64,000 bases of DNA from Dryococelus australis (lineage: Eukaryota; Arthropoda; Insecta; Phasmatodea; Phasmatidae), in assembly GCA_029891345.1 (NCBI GenBank), contig CM057002.1:60068777-60132776 (forward strand), read 5' to 3'. The position numbers were made by a program, and so were the translations under genes. Of this stretch, positions 27,401 through 42,400 are shown piece after piece. The notes beneath the pieces were generated by a model that saw nothing but the letters and a program-made list of their open reading frames with translations, searched no databases and was not told where the DNA came from. Position 1 is the stretch's first letter; each line of letters opens with the position of its first letter.

Positions 27401-30400
27401 GATGGATGGGAAGTAGTTCCATATCTTAACGTCAAATAAAAAGTGTTAGGTAACCATTTGTGATAACTTAAAATTATTTCTTTCGCATTTTGTTCTATTT
27501 TAATTCATCGAAGTGTAAAAATGAGCAGGTTTGATAATTATTTACTTTCTTAATAATTTCACAGTCTCATTGGAACCAACGCAAGAATAAAGTAATGAGT
27601 TACATGACAATGCTAATTTTACATAAGGCGGAAGAATACGCAACTTGTATATAAGTAGATATTAAGCAGGACTTTCAAAAGTGTCCATTTTATAGTGAAC
27701 AGCCTATAGTGGAGCTCAATATTTCTATATTTGCACGTTTTATACCTAAAAATAGTTTTACATCACTTGTAAATGTTTCCACATGAAAGAAGGCCGCCTG
27801 GCCTTTGGACGCATTATTATAAGGCATTGGTAAAGTGTAGCGTAGTATTCTGTGCAGACTGCGCAGCCGCGAGCAAAAATTTCTGTACACTTTTCTGATT
27901 AGACTAGGATCACGATGACTTTACGTTTCACGTAACACGTTTACGTAAGCCATCTGCATTTTAAATGACACCTATCACGATCGTTTCACGCGTCAAGAGA
28001 AGCTTGTCAATGTCAATATTTTGAGTGGCACGTGATACGTGACTCTGTACCACGTGATCTCGCTGGCCACTCACAGTACGGACGACGTTGTGTTATCTCT
28101 ACTTTTCATGGGATTTAATTTTTATTTTTTTTGCAAGTGTTTTCTGCTTCCGTTTTTAATTTAGTTACCGCGCATACAATACTCTACTCTCCCGGAAAAG
28201 AGGACGAAAGCGCTGCTAGGATTATTTCTTTTTTATATTTTTTAATTCATAAATATTCAGGTAGCTTCGCGTGGTATTTGCTTTACATTACCGCAGTACG
28301 TTTCTCGAAGGTCTGAATATTCTCGCATGAAATACACAATGTTTACCATTCATTTTGCAATGGCTAGTGCTTCAGGAAACACAATTAAATTTCCTTGAGA
28401 AGTTCAATGTTAATTACATACTGTTATTCCCACGTGCACGAAAAACATGCCTACATCACTCAGGGATATTTCGTTATGGAGGTTATACTGTTAATTTTTT
28501 TTTTTTTTGTTAAACTTCCTAAACTGTAATGGAAATTTTTTAACCTACACACTGTATGGTAATGATACCACACAACAAGCTGCATACAAAGGAATGTTTA
28601 GCAGCGCTACCGTACAAAGTTGCGAACTTCCCTAAGCATTTGACTGTTTCCTCAGCAAATGTAGGAACGCTACAATGGATGTATAGGGGAAAACATCACC
28701 TTTCCAGCTCTCTCACTAAGCGTGCACACTGGTAGGGAAAATTTCCAAATAATTTCTTACAGTGTATAGTAGTAATATAGTTATTTTCAATATTTGTATA
28801 AATCACGAACGCTATACTATCGCAATCTGTTCCTTCCAGGTCAAGGTCAGGGCTCCCGCCGACTGGGCAGCAGAGTGTTTGAAATACTCGTTTTTTTTTT
28901 TCTACAAAACTATTAAACGTGCATCCAATGCACTGATCTACGAAAAAAAAAAACAACAGCACACATCAGATCAGACGAGGCCTGCTGACTGCTTTCACGA
29001 CATCATGCACGTTAGAAACCACGTTTCAAAAACACTCCAACGTACATAAAAACTTCTTTTTCAAAGTGCTGTATCTCAAAGCAAACGTCTCAGATACACA
29101 CAGAACTATAGGCTGTTCACGGTAAAACGAACACTTTTGAAAGCCCTACTTGAGATATACTTTTATACACGTTGTCTATTCCTCCACCTTATGTAAAATT
29201 ATCATTCCTGTGGGCCTCATCACTTTATTCATCCGTCGGTCAAATGAAACTGAAATTATTAAGAAAGTACATACTTTACTAATATGCTCATTTTTACACT
29301 ACGATGCATAAAAAAAACCCCAGAAAACGGGAGAAATAATTTTAAGTTATCGCAAATGGTTGCCTAACACTTCTTACTCGACGTTAAAATATGGAACTAC
29401 TTTCCATCCATCGTTACCAACTTTACTGGCGAATATCACTCAGTGCAACCATTAAAATATATGCATGCAGGGCAGTGACTTTTTTCTAAGGTTCATTTCT
29501 TAAGTGCCCACTCTATCGTGTCCTCCTCTAACCTTTCTACATACTTTCTAACAATACAATAATAGGGTCACCGCGGAAAGTCCTACAGGCACACGCAGTG
29601 TGACGAGAACATTGCGCGCCAGTTGAGAGCCTTGCTCTTAATGGCGAAGTCACACTTCAAGCTCGTGGCAGTGTCGCCCTTATCGCTCCCGCGCTTCTCG
29701 GCCTCAAACGCGGAAAGAATCGCAGGAAGACGGGGGCCTTAAAGCACGAATACACTCGGGTAACTTAAATTTCCAGAGTTTTCATCCTCAAAGTCATTAA
29801 AATTTGTACAGGACATACTGATTCAGTACGCAATAAGATTATCCCGCTTACGTGAAGCGTCACGATGTATAACCCAGAAATACCTTACGAAAACGTGATG
29901 AAGTGTAGCGTAATATGTGTTACGCTTAACGTGACGTTAACGTAATTCCGGGCGTAACAATGGTAAATGCTGGTATAGATTGTTCACGATAAAATGACCA
30001 CTTTTGGAATTCCTGCTTAAGATCTACTTGTAAGCACATTGTGTATCCTTCCGCAATATGTGGCACCCAAATTGCTGTGGACCTGATCACTTTATTCATG
30101 TGCCAGTAAAGGGAAACTGGTAAATTGTTATAGAAGGAAATATTTCCCGAAATTTTTAATCCTCAGATATATATGCATTAAAAAAATAGGAAAGGAAAAT
30201 AAATAATTTTAATATTGACAATGTTTACCGAACACGTCTTATTCAACGTTCAGGCATGGAACTATTTTCCCTCCACCGTTACCAACTTTAGTGGGTGCAT
30301 ACCTCCCCGTGTACCCGTTAAAAATACTTGCATGTATAGGCTGTTCAAGGTAAAGTGAGCATTTTTTAGTCCCTAGTTATTTTATTATTTCAGTTTTTTT

Positions 30401-33400
30401 TATCCTTTAACCTCCTTTATAAGTAATAAACGCAGGGCGTATATTCCACCGCACTCGGAAGTTGACGTCTATGGCAGGATTTACAACAGCCCGTCGCGTC
30501 CGTCCGTCATACGTTCGTCCGTCTCACAGCAGAGCGATTTATACAACCAAACTTCGTACGTCCGTCGTAAGTCCATTGCTAAAAACTAATAATAACAAAT
30601 CTGTTTACAAATAGGAAAAAAAAATTCGATTTAAAGTGAACATTTTTGGCTGTATTGTGTTTCTAAGTACCCAAAACGCACATATACGTAGGCGTACGTA
30701 ACGGAAAATTAATCGACGTAAAAGAAATTTCAATAGCATATAAATAATTATTTTATTACTTTTACTGTTGCACAAAAGGAGCGCGTGTTTCCAAACGTAA
30801 TTATCAATTAGCCTTCAGGAAAAATGTAACTTAACATAAACAAACATAAGAAAACAAAAGACAGCCAAAACAAAACATTGCACATTCTACACGACCTTGT
30901 CAAAAACACGCGATGAAAGAGTATCAAAACGTGCAAGTCTAGAAGGCTTTCATTTCATCCGTCCGTCCGTCAAAAGTTAAAGCTCGCCAAGGTTTCGACG
31001 GACGGCTAGAATTAATGTCCACCTCTGATTGGCTGTTGGTCACGTGATTTGCGGACGAACGGACGCGACGGGTCGTTGTAAACCTTACCTTAAGCTCCTT
31101 ACACAATAGAAAACTTTAGCATTTGACTTTACGTTTCCTTTCCCCTGACGAAACCACCAATACACAATACAATATTGTAAAGTCAGAGTTCAGACAATTG
31201 AACATCGGTTCTGCGAGCTTCGTAAAAATGTGTATCTTGTTATGAAAATAATTATGATTTTATCCAGGAATGCATTTTACGTACCTTTTAAGAAAATAAG
31301 CATAACATTTATGTAAAAGTTTATTTCAAAACAAAAAGCTCATTTGTTTACTTTAATAAAATATGTCAATTCATATATTTCTTCTTCGCATTATATTTCT
31401 TTGCAATTTATTTAATTTAAGAAGAGATTTATTTAATATGCCGCGATTAGAATCGCCCTACAATAAAATAACGCACTTTCCACATAACTTCTGTTAAATT
31501 CCCGGCAAAACGGCTGTTTGACTTTGACTTTAAATTTCAACTTTTCGAAATCGAAAAGTCAAGAGTGCTTGACTTTGTATGTGACAGTTCCATTGTGTCA
31601 AGTTCCACAAGAAACATGTCGGAAAGCAAACGTAATGTCAAATGTTAAAGTTTTCAATTGTGTAAGGGCCTTAAGGCTAAAGTATATCTATTGGATATAA
31701 TCCATTCACGGTTACTTCAGCCTTTTATGAAGCCCTGCTAAAGTTCTACTTCCAGGATATTCCTCCGCCTCGCGCAAACCAAGCTTAACAAGTCTGGAGA
31801 ATTACACCAGAGGGACAACGCGCCACATTCGTGCGCACTCAGTTGTAATGATATCTTGTATAAGAACTATTTCTTACCAGACGTTACCAACATACCAATT
31901 TTCTCCCTATTTTTTATTCGAATTATTTATCAATGAAGCATTTATCAATGAAGAGATAATATATTAATAATATTTCAATCCAACAGGGAAAAAAAGTAAC
32001 TTTTATGAACACAAGTATAAAACGCTTGTGATACAGGGCTGTCTTTAGGAAATAACTAAACACGTCATACGTGGGGAGATTTTTCATAGGTTTGATTCAA
32101 AAAGGCCGAAGAAACCGTGAATGGACTGAGAGGGATTTCAGTTGACGGTGAGCATTCAGGCGGAAGGTGGCGGACATACCTCCAAGGTGGTGAAGATGCC
32201 CGGGCTGTGCTTGATGATGCTGTAGGTGGTGTTGGCGACTGAGAAGCCGTGGGTCCAGTTGTGGTAGGGCACGCGACGGTAGTTCTTCCTCACCGTCAGC
32301 GTGAAGCGCACCACGCTGTCCCGGTCGAACCGCGACAGCCCGAACATGTCCTTGAACATGTAGACGGCGAGGCGCGCCTTCTCCAGGTCCTCCAGCGAGA
32401 ACACGTCCAGGTAGTAGCTGGAAAAACAACGGCCCGCCCCCCAACACACTGGAGTGAGTGACTGAGTGAAGAGATTTGGGCGGCTCATAACAGCGAGGTT
32501 CTTGAAGAGCCGACGAGGGTGATTGGAGTGAATATGGAGCGGCGCCGGAATGAAGGGGGGGACGGGACATCCCCGAGAAAACCCGCCGCCGGCAAGATTC
32601 CCACTTGCGAAGGTCCGGTGACCCGGCCGGGGATTGAACCCGGTTCGCCGTGGTGGGAGGCGAGCGTGCTAATCGCTGGAGCTGAAGTCATTAAAATTAC
32701 CATTATTCAAAAAAGTAATGTGTCACAGTATATTGATGAACTCTTGACATGTACCACGCCATTTTGGACAATGTCATGGAATAGGCCTTTTATTGTATCA
32801 GCATGGTTGTGGTTAAAAAAAAAATCAGTTGGGACTGTTTAACTAGCCTGCTCAAAGCTTGAATGTAAACCGGATAGAATTTCTTTGGGATGAGCTGGAG
32901 CATTGTTTGCATGCCACACCCATATGACGAAGAAGTATCAGCTGTTCACTATGTCTTAGGCAGAAAAGAAACAATTCCCACCAACCGCGGCCCCCACACA
33001 CTGGAGAACGCCATACCCGCCTTGCTCACACGTATAGACTGTTCACGGTCAAATGAGCACTTTTGAAAGCCCCTGCTTAAGATCTACTTGTATGCCCGTC
33101 GTGTATTATTCCGCCTCATGCAAAATTAACACTACTATGGGCATCATCACTTTATTCGTGCGTCGGTCAAGTGAAACTGTGGAATTATTATAAAAGCAAA
33201 TATGTTACAAATCTGGTCATTTTTATAGCTACTTCAAAGCCTTGGGGGAAAAAAAAAAAACTGAAATTGAAAGAAATAATTTAAGGGTTCACAAATGATT
33301 ATCTAATACTTTTTATTCGACGTTAACATATATAAACTACTTTCCATCCATTATTACCAACTTTACCGGGGGCATGTCACTCAGTGCGCGCGTTAAAATA

Positions 33401-36400
33401 TATGCAGGCACGGGCAGTGACTTTTTCTTTGTAAGGTTGCTTTAAAAAATGCTCACTTTATCGTGAACAGCCTTTACACATTTATAGTCCACTCGTGGTT
33501 ACTTCCTCGCTCTTTAATCTGAATCCGTGAGAATTTCACTGTTTCAGTCAGTCAATAGTACCTGACTGATTGAAACCATAGACTAAAGACGAGGTAGACA
33601 GATCTCGCTGGCTGCGCACAACCAATCTCCGTGTCCCAACATTGAACTGCTCACCTGCCTACACGTCTAGCAAATACGGCGTGGATTGGGTTTGAGGGTA
33701 GAACAGTGTTTAGTAAACAAGAGCTTTGTAATGTTTGTATACTTGCTCTAGCCAATTCGTAATGCAGTTTGATTAAATTTCAACTGGTAAATGTATTTCC
33801 TTAATATAATAGTGGTTGTCACTTAGAAATTAAGATATAAACTAATACGTTCATCGCTGTTGACTATGTGACGTTAGTAGTTGTGTAGGATTGGGGTACG
33901 TTAATGTTGGAACATGCGCAGAAGACGAATAAGCAGTCTACGTTATCTTTAGTCTATGATTAGAACAGTCACTTCAGTGAATCTAACTGATCAATCAGTG
34001 AAAAAACGACAGATTTCCTTCACGTATTCATTTAGTGACATTTTCCACCGATACATCAGTTATTTTTTTCTCTGTTTTCCAGTGGTTTATTTTTTGACTG
34101 ATGGATCAGTTAAACAGCGTTAAATAATAGCCGCCAAACAATGTGTGCAAAGTGGAATAACAACGAATAAACTATTAAAACGCAATACAAGATACTTTTT
34201 AAAATGAGGCTCGTCTTTCGAAATACCGATTTTACGAGGTAGTATGAACATTCACACTTTCATTCCGTTTTTACGTCTTTCATTTCATTTTCATGTAATT
34301 ATCACAGCGCTATATTTGAAGGTTTAACCTGCATATAACGTGATGAAGAGAGTACATTCATGTATACTATTCTTATTAACAATCCTAACGGTACCAATTA
34401 AACCAAAAACCTTGAGGCATTAAAAAATTTTACTAGGGAGACTCCCTAAGCCTTGATTTAACATGCACTGATGGAAAGACAAGGCCACTTTGCTTAACCA
34501 AATGAAATCATTCTAAAATGATATAATATTTCTCGAAAAGCCAACGTTATAGTCAAAGGAAATTTGAAAAATTTAAAGCAAGGAAGATAAATAGTTATAC
34601 TTCAAGGTACCAAAATTAATCAATAATTTTTCTACCAATCAGTTACTAATTAAACAATATATGTCAACATTCCAGGCCTCTTTCATGCCGTCCGGCTTTC
34701 TGTAGTGCCTGCAAAAAAACATCATTTTTCCAGCAGTTATGCCAGATGTTGCATCGAGACATAGGTTCGTACGGAAACTTGCCCATGGAATTTCGACTGA
34801 GCTATCCCCGTACCGGTCTGGCAAACTGCCTTCTTGCTCCCAGTGGTGAACTGGTAGCTATGCGGCTTTTTCTACACGCAACAACATGCCGACAGGTCTG
34901 CAGCCGAAATGAACAAGTAGTTTCTAGTGTGTCTTTGGAAAGGAGGTTGTATTTCTAGCGCTTGGTAGACAAATCACACTGAGCAGTGTAATTCCACATA
35001 GCTATTTCAAGACAGTAACCTAAACACCATTGGTAATTTAAAAATATAGCGTCAATAATTTTTATAAAATTCTTGTAATTTATTGTTTCTACTTGTATTT
35101 TCTGATTTATTATGATTATGTGTAACACACATTTAATTATTTTTGCTGTTTTCTCACATATAAAAATTCCCAAAGAAGAGAACAAGTAGGAGGTAGATGT
35201 TGCGTCCAAAACGAGTGACATTGAAACGAATAGGGTGAGATTTTTACGCTAGGGTCCAAATTTGTCTTCTTAGACTGCAGTGCTAACCATACTACATACC
35301 TAGTGCTGGGACTGGGTAGCTATTCCTGCGCAGGTACAAGCTGTTCTCTACGTCGCATAGTCTGTCCACGGTCAAGTGAGCACTTTTTAAAGCCCTGCTA
35401 AAATATATCTTTTAGCTAGTTTCTATCTATCCGACCCTTTTTAATATAAACATTGCCACGTGGCCAATTAACAGAGCGTAGAGCCTATAAATTCCATCAC
35501 TTCCTAAATTTAACGCAAGCTGCCATAAAATATCTTTATTAGTGGTTGATGCCTATTGGAAGGGCCTTGAAAATTCTGACTTTACTGTGAATAGCCTATA
35601 AGAAGGGTGCTCACGGCGAAGAGCGGCGAGAATATTGAAATATTTCCCGCCGGGGAAATTCGCTCGTAATCAAACTGGAACCCGCATATGGGCTGCAAGT
35701 GGGGAAAGACGCCGTGAAGAAGCGTCTTGAAATTCTTGTTCTCGTCGCATGGGGCGGCGTTTTGCCGAACAGTCGTTTGACAGAACATGCTTATGGTGTA
35801 AGATTAATTAGAAAGAACAGTCACGTGGCACGAGAGACGTTCTGTAGACTGGCGTTTAGCCGGTCAGTGATTTAGCAGCTGAACAGGCGTTTGGCATCAA
35901 TTTTCATCACCGCCTGTCGAACATCCTCTATGCTAGACCCTCGGACGTTTGAGCGAATAGTCGTTTGGCAGAACAAGAACAAGAGTGTGACAGGACAGGC
36001 ATAGGACAGAACATGTGCTTGGCCAAACAATCCTACGGCCTAACAGGCTAGCGGGAGAAAATTCTGCTAAATGAGGGTTACGGGCTATTCGCTGTAAAAC
36101 GAGCACTTTTGAAAGCCCTGCTTAAGATCTACTTGTATGCACGTTGTGTATTCTTCCGCCTTATGTAAGATCAACAATGTCATGGTCATCACTTTATTCA
36201 TGCGTCGGTCAAGTGAAACTTTGAAATTATCAGAAACATAAATATTTAACAAATCTCCTCGTTTTTACACTTCGGGGGATTAAAATAAAACAGTGAGCGA
36301 AAGAAATAATTTTGAGTTATCGCAAATGGTTACATAGCACTTTTGTTCGACGTTAAGATATGGAACTACTTGCCATGAATCGTTACCAACTTTACTGGGT

Positions 36401-39400
36401 GCATGTCACTCAATGCGGCCCTTAAGTATATGCGGGCAGTGAGCTTTTTCTAAGGTTCATATTGAAAAAGTGCCCACTGTGAACAGGAAGGGTAGGGTAT
36501 GAGAGGCTACTCACTGGTCGAGCCCCGGGACGCATTCGGGCACGCCGGCCCGCAGAATTCGGCCGACCTCCTCCTCGGAGCACGTGTTGTGGTAGCTGAG
36601 CACGTCCAGAGCGACGCGATACTTCTGCTCGGAGCGGGCGATCTTGTCGTAGAGCTGCGCGTGGTGCAGGGCCAGCCCGCAGTACACCGCGAACATCTCG
36701 AACGCCTCTTCGTCCTCCTGCAACCGACGAGTGTCCTCGTAACATACACCCCAACCTCCGCCGCTGCCCAGATCAGCACTCAAGTACGCACACACTCTAT
36801 GGCCCTTATTCGTAGTCGTTTTCAGTCCGGACTAAGGAAACATCATACTCCGACCAAAATGTTTTCGTATTCAGAGAGCATTTTTTATTTCTAGTCCGAG
36901 GATCATCTTGCTTTAGTACAGCTTAACTCTTAGTCCGGACTGAGGGTAGGATTAACGAAGAATTAAGGTCAAAAATAATCATGGTGAACATAAAATACGA
37001 CAGTTTCGTTAATATTACATGCCAGTGAAAGCTAGATAAAGTTTACGAAGCATAAAAAATTACGTTTAAGGCCGGTTCTGTCAATCTTTATGCAAAAATA
37101 TGCCGGCCTAACGAATGAAATGTTCCTTGATAATAATTGATAGGAAATATACCTTATAAGCTTAATAATACATCAGTTTTTAGCTACAGCAATGCCTTTC
37201 AATTTGTGTGTCAATCAAATGCCTTTTCTGAAAAGAGATTCTTAGGAGACATTATATTAATACACCCACGGAGAATTCTAATAAAAATCTAACGTTGGTT
37301 ATATGTATATATATGAAAGTATAAATTCGTTACTAGAATTAATTGGTAGCTCAATGGTAACATTGTGGGATCGGTCGCAGAAAAATGCAAGTTCGAATCT
37401 CTTCTCGGAGACCGAATTTTAACCAGTTTATAATGTGTTTTTGTATTGTATTTAACATTAGAATACTCATTTAAAATCATTATACAGACACTATTGACGT
37501 AATAAAATGAAACCAGTGCATTGGGGTGTGCTATGAAAATGTAACAAACCAATATGGAATAGTATGATATATTAATTTTATCGTTCTCCATTCTGCAGTA
37601 TTGCCATATATGATACAGTCATAAAACAAGGGTAAAATGAATAAAGTGACGTTAATGTAATGAATAATGTGATTTGTTTATACGAACAGGAAAAAAACAC
37701 ACCACATTACCGAGAGCATCACTTTTGAATGGAAATAATCAAAACAAAATATAGGGCCAAGATATTTTATATACACGTTTTCTATACCAAAGTTGCTGGG
37801 TACAATATATTTATATTTACAAAACGTATACTTTTATTTTAAATTCATCACACAGTATTGTTGCGTGCTGCAACTGGCGCCGACTCAGCTACCCCGCGCC
37901 GTAATCGGAGACCCACCTCGCCCTCCCCTCTTCCTGGAACGATGCTGCTCGCAGCCTCCTCTGCCTCCCCCCTCCTCTTAGAATCCCGTGAATGCCGACA
38001 GCGTAAGACTTGCTGGCGTCACAGACCTATACTCGCCTGCTAGAGTTTCCTATACGTTTAGCGACGACGCAAGAATATTCTGGTGAGACTGGCTGGCCCC
38101 TCAGCCCTCCGCGACGCATCACGCGAGTTGGGGAAGAATCTAGATGGTGGCCTAAGACACCGCGAGCGAGGTGTTCGTGGTTTGAATGGACGAGAGTGTG
38201 TGAAACCAACGAGTGAAGCCTACTGTGCGTGAGGGCGCTTGGAGGACTCTAGAACATTGCGACTGGCGGGACATGGACTGAACTGAGGTGGGACTTAATG
38301 GAAGTGTAATACTGATTTTATTGTAAATATTCGAACTGACAAATATGGAGGCATAAATTATAAAATAATTGAATAGGTTCATACACTGTCTATTGGGACT
38401 GATTTTTTATTATTTAATTTCATTGATTTCTCTGTCGTAATTATAAATTTTATTAATTGGTTTCAATTGTGAACAGTACGTAATTTTAATTTATTATGAG
38501 AATTTGAGTTTAGAGAATTTTGCTGTAGTTATTGTAAATAAAATAAGGACATTATAATTAATTATTTTATTTGATTAATACCTCCATCCCTTAACGAACT
38601 TGGTATAACCCACTTAGTGTCTAGAGAGAGAAATTGTAACAGTATAATAGATTATAGTCTTTTTCTTGTTATGTACATTAAGATTATTGTAAATTACTAT
38701 TAAATTTTAAAAGAAAAAACATTTTTTTCTTTTAACAAAAACTTACACTTTTATAACTTTACCGCTTCGCTGGACTCGATCGGAATCTAAGTAAGAAATT
38801 ACAGAGAGTGAACATTTGATTTCGTAAGAAGAAAACTGTTCTTTTATAGTAATTTCTCAAATGAATGCGATAGGTTTGTTAGATCTGTTACACCTGTCGC
38901 GACACATTTATTGGTACGCAGTAAACGCGTGACTTTATTGGCCGACGGGTAGCCAATAACAAACGCTACAGAGTGCAGTAGGCGTGTGCGGTGTAGCCAG
39001 GACCAATAGGACGATCGTAAGTGTAAATTCAGGGACCAATGCAATAGATATTGCTGCAGTCAGCGGCGTGTGGTGAAGTGTTGCAAGGTAAGCTGTTTTT
39101 GCTCAGCGCTGTACCTAATCGTTTGCTAGTTTACGCACCGTCCACTTAAGGTTGAAGTAAAGCAACTGCCTATGGAGAACTGCACCCGACAATACGACGT
39201 GTGGAACGCATTAAAAAAGTAGTATAGACACCTTAAAAATGGTCAGAACAGTGTGATTTATGTTGCATATGAAAAAAGAATGTATATATTTTGCAACTTT
39301 TTTAGTAAAATATACTTTTAAATGTAAACAGTTAATCGATCGATTGAGTCCATATTTATAACAAAATTTATGCGCGTTTTAGATTTGGATGCTTCGGAAA

Positions 39401-42400
39401 GCAGAGTTTACAAGAAAATTTTCTTCAAGAAAGATCGTCATAAAATTTACTGTGATCATCTTTATATATATATATATATATATATATAATTCTTCTGTGC
39501 GTGTGTATGTCACTAAACTCCTCCTAAACGGCTGGACCGATTTTGATGAAATTTTTTGTGTGTGTTCAAGTGGATTCGAGAATGGTTTAGATTCACAATT
39601 CGGTCCACTACAAAATGTTTTTTTAATAAATTTTTTATTTATAAGTTATTGTTGATCTTGGAATGTTTCACATTGTATCCGGCAGACAGCGCTGTGATCG
39701 CGGTGTCGAATATCCAAAAATATTTCATTTTACTTCCAGTTTGTCCCGATAGTGGCGCTGCGATCAGATTCAGGAGAATTTCGTAACTTTGTGTTGTTAT
39801 TGTGTTAAAATAAATCGCGTGCTAATTGAAATATTACATTCAGATGTAATTAGTGTGTGAAGGGTTTTGAAGTGTAGATAAAAACTATACATTGTGCAAA
39901 TTTAAGTTTCTATTCAACATAGCTTCTATATTCAACTTAGCTCATAGTATAATACATATTCACACGCAATCGATAGGTCGAATTGTGGTAACTGTACATG
40001 TGATGACGTCAGGTATTGTAATAACTTTTTTTATAAAAATTTTCATCAAAACGGTCCAGATTGTTACAACTTATTAAAAAAAGTTTGAAAATTTCGGATT
40101 TAAGACATATGTACAGGACGTCTGTCGGGTCCGCTAGTATTTAATAAAATAATAGTAATAATATATCATATTAATTGTATGATTAGCTTTATTTGCATCA
40201 TTTTCAACCATAAATGTTTGTGACAAATGGACGCACATATAATCAATTACAAAAAATTATTTCCTACAATATTGCCACAGCTTTCTTACGTACTATAATA
40301 GTAAACATTATGACGATATTCTATGACGAAGAATCCCTTGCAAACTCTGCTTTCTGAAGTATCCAGAATGGAAATATGCTTAAATTTAGTTAATAACACA
40401 GACTATTTGAAACGTTTATTTATTACATTTAAAAAGTATAGTTTAGTAAAATATTTTATAATGTTTCAAAATATATACATTCTTCTTTCATACACATAAT
40501 AAATGGCACTTTCTGAATATTTCTATGGTGTCTGCACTAAAATTTAATGAGTTCTTCACATTGTATAGTCAGGTGCAGTGCTCCACAGGCAGCTGCTTTA
40601 CTTCAACCTTAAACACAGTAGTGTGCTTGACGTCACGGCAAGTTTGCAACGGGTGCCTCGCCGCTCTCTCGTGAGTGGCCGCAGTACATTCAGTTTCTCC
40701 CGGCTCCACCCTGGTTACTGGTTCCTGCTGCGTGCGCCGAGTGTGTACAGCACCGAGCAAGCACCAGCTTACCTCGCAACACTTCACCACACACCACTGG
40801 GTGTACGTAGTGGAGAACATAGGCAGCTCACTTGAACCTTGTCCTCATTGCCAGTAATTTTTTGCTATCCTCGAAGGGTTAACATTGATCTTCGCAAGCT
40901 GCAGTATAAGTAGAGACCTGAAGAATTCGCGGATTCATTTCGGGACAAGCAAGAATTCTAAACAAGCGCGTTTTATATAACTTTAGCCATTGGTCCACAC
41001 GGTGTTTGACACCTCCTGGAGAACGGTGACCAATCGTTTCCTTCCGCTCTAGCAGCAGACAATCAACGTGTTTTTGATACGGGCATATTTGTACATAAGA
41101 CTGTAGAGTCTAGCCTGCAGGTAGAGACGTGAGAAATTCGCGGATTCATTTCGCAACAAGTTAGAAATCATGAGCGTGTACATATTTGTCACTTTTGCAA
41201 CTGGTCCACGCGTTTTTTTGACACGTCCTTGAGATTTCTGGGCCAATAACAAACTTACAACAAAACGCATGTCCAATCAATAGCGGTAGTGAGATTTCGC
41301 GAAAGTATTCCGAGACACGATATGTTTCAAAACACTGTAGGGTCGTCTACCTACCTTGATTGGCTGAATTACTTTTTGACACGTGTTAACTGTCTGGACA
41401 CGAATCACGTAAGAACCGTGCCAATGTTGTCGAATTCTGATTGGCCCGGTCAAATATGACAACTGCTTCTCGAGCATACAGCAAACCAACGCCAATAGAC
41501 GAACTACTCTTGTGTGCTTATAGCATTGAAGTCTACCGTGTACTCATACTTGTTCGCGAAAAATCACTAACTCAACCAATCAATGCCATCCACCCTGGTA
41601 GCAAGCAACGAATGAGACGTTGATATCTGATTGTTTGTACATAGGACTGTGGAGTCTAGCCTGCAGGTAATTGAACTCGGGAATTTTCCAAGTGACCGAG
41701 TACTTAAGTAAAGGCCGTTCACGATAAAGTGAGCACTTTTGAAATCAACCTTAGAAAAAAGTTACTGCTCCTGCATGCATATATTTTTAACGGGCGCACT
41801 GAGTGACATGCGCCCAGTGAAGTTGGTAATGATAGACGGAAAATAGTTACACAACTTTACATCGAATAAAAAGTGTTAGGTAACCATTTGTGATCAATTA
41901 AATCATTTATTTCGCTCTCGGATTTTTTAAATGCATTAGCAGTTTTTTTTTAAATGCTTACTTCTGTTATGATTTAACAGTTTGACTTGACTGACGCATG
42001 AAGAAAGAGATGAGGCCCATGGCAATGTTAATTTTACGTAAGGCGAAGGAATACACAACGTGTACGCAATTAGATCCTAAGCAGGGCTTCCAAAAGTGCT
42101 CGTTTTACGGTGAACTAGTCAAGTAGCGTCGTTACCTTGAGGAAGCGGCCCGAGTGCTTGTTGACCATCTGCACCACGCCGATGACGCCGTCGCCTATGA
42201 AGATGGGCATGCAGAGGATGGAGTGCGTGCGGTAGCCGGTGAGCTGGTCCACGGCGCGGTTGAAGCGCGGGTCGCAGTACGCGTCGGAGATGTTGAGGAC
42301 GTCGCCCGTCAGCGCCACTTGGCCGGCGATGCCCGTGCCCAGCGGGAACCTGCGCACGCACAACACCACTTGCCACTCACTCACAGCTTCTCTGGCGTCC

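Noticed and set aside
36422-36894. Alternative frames around exon 5 (Arg/Ser-rich peptides)
   Set aside because: They are off-frame readings of exon 5 and the adjoining M1; only the EDEEAFEMF frame matches PDE10.
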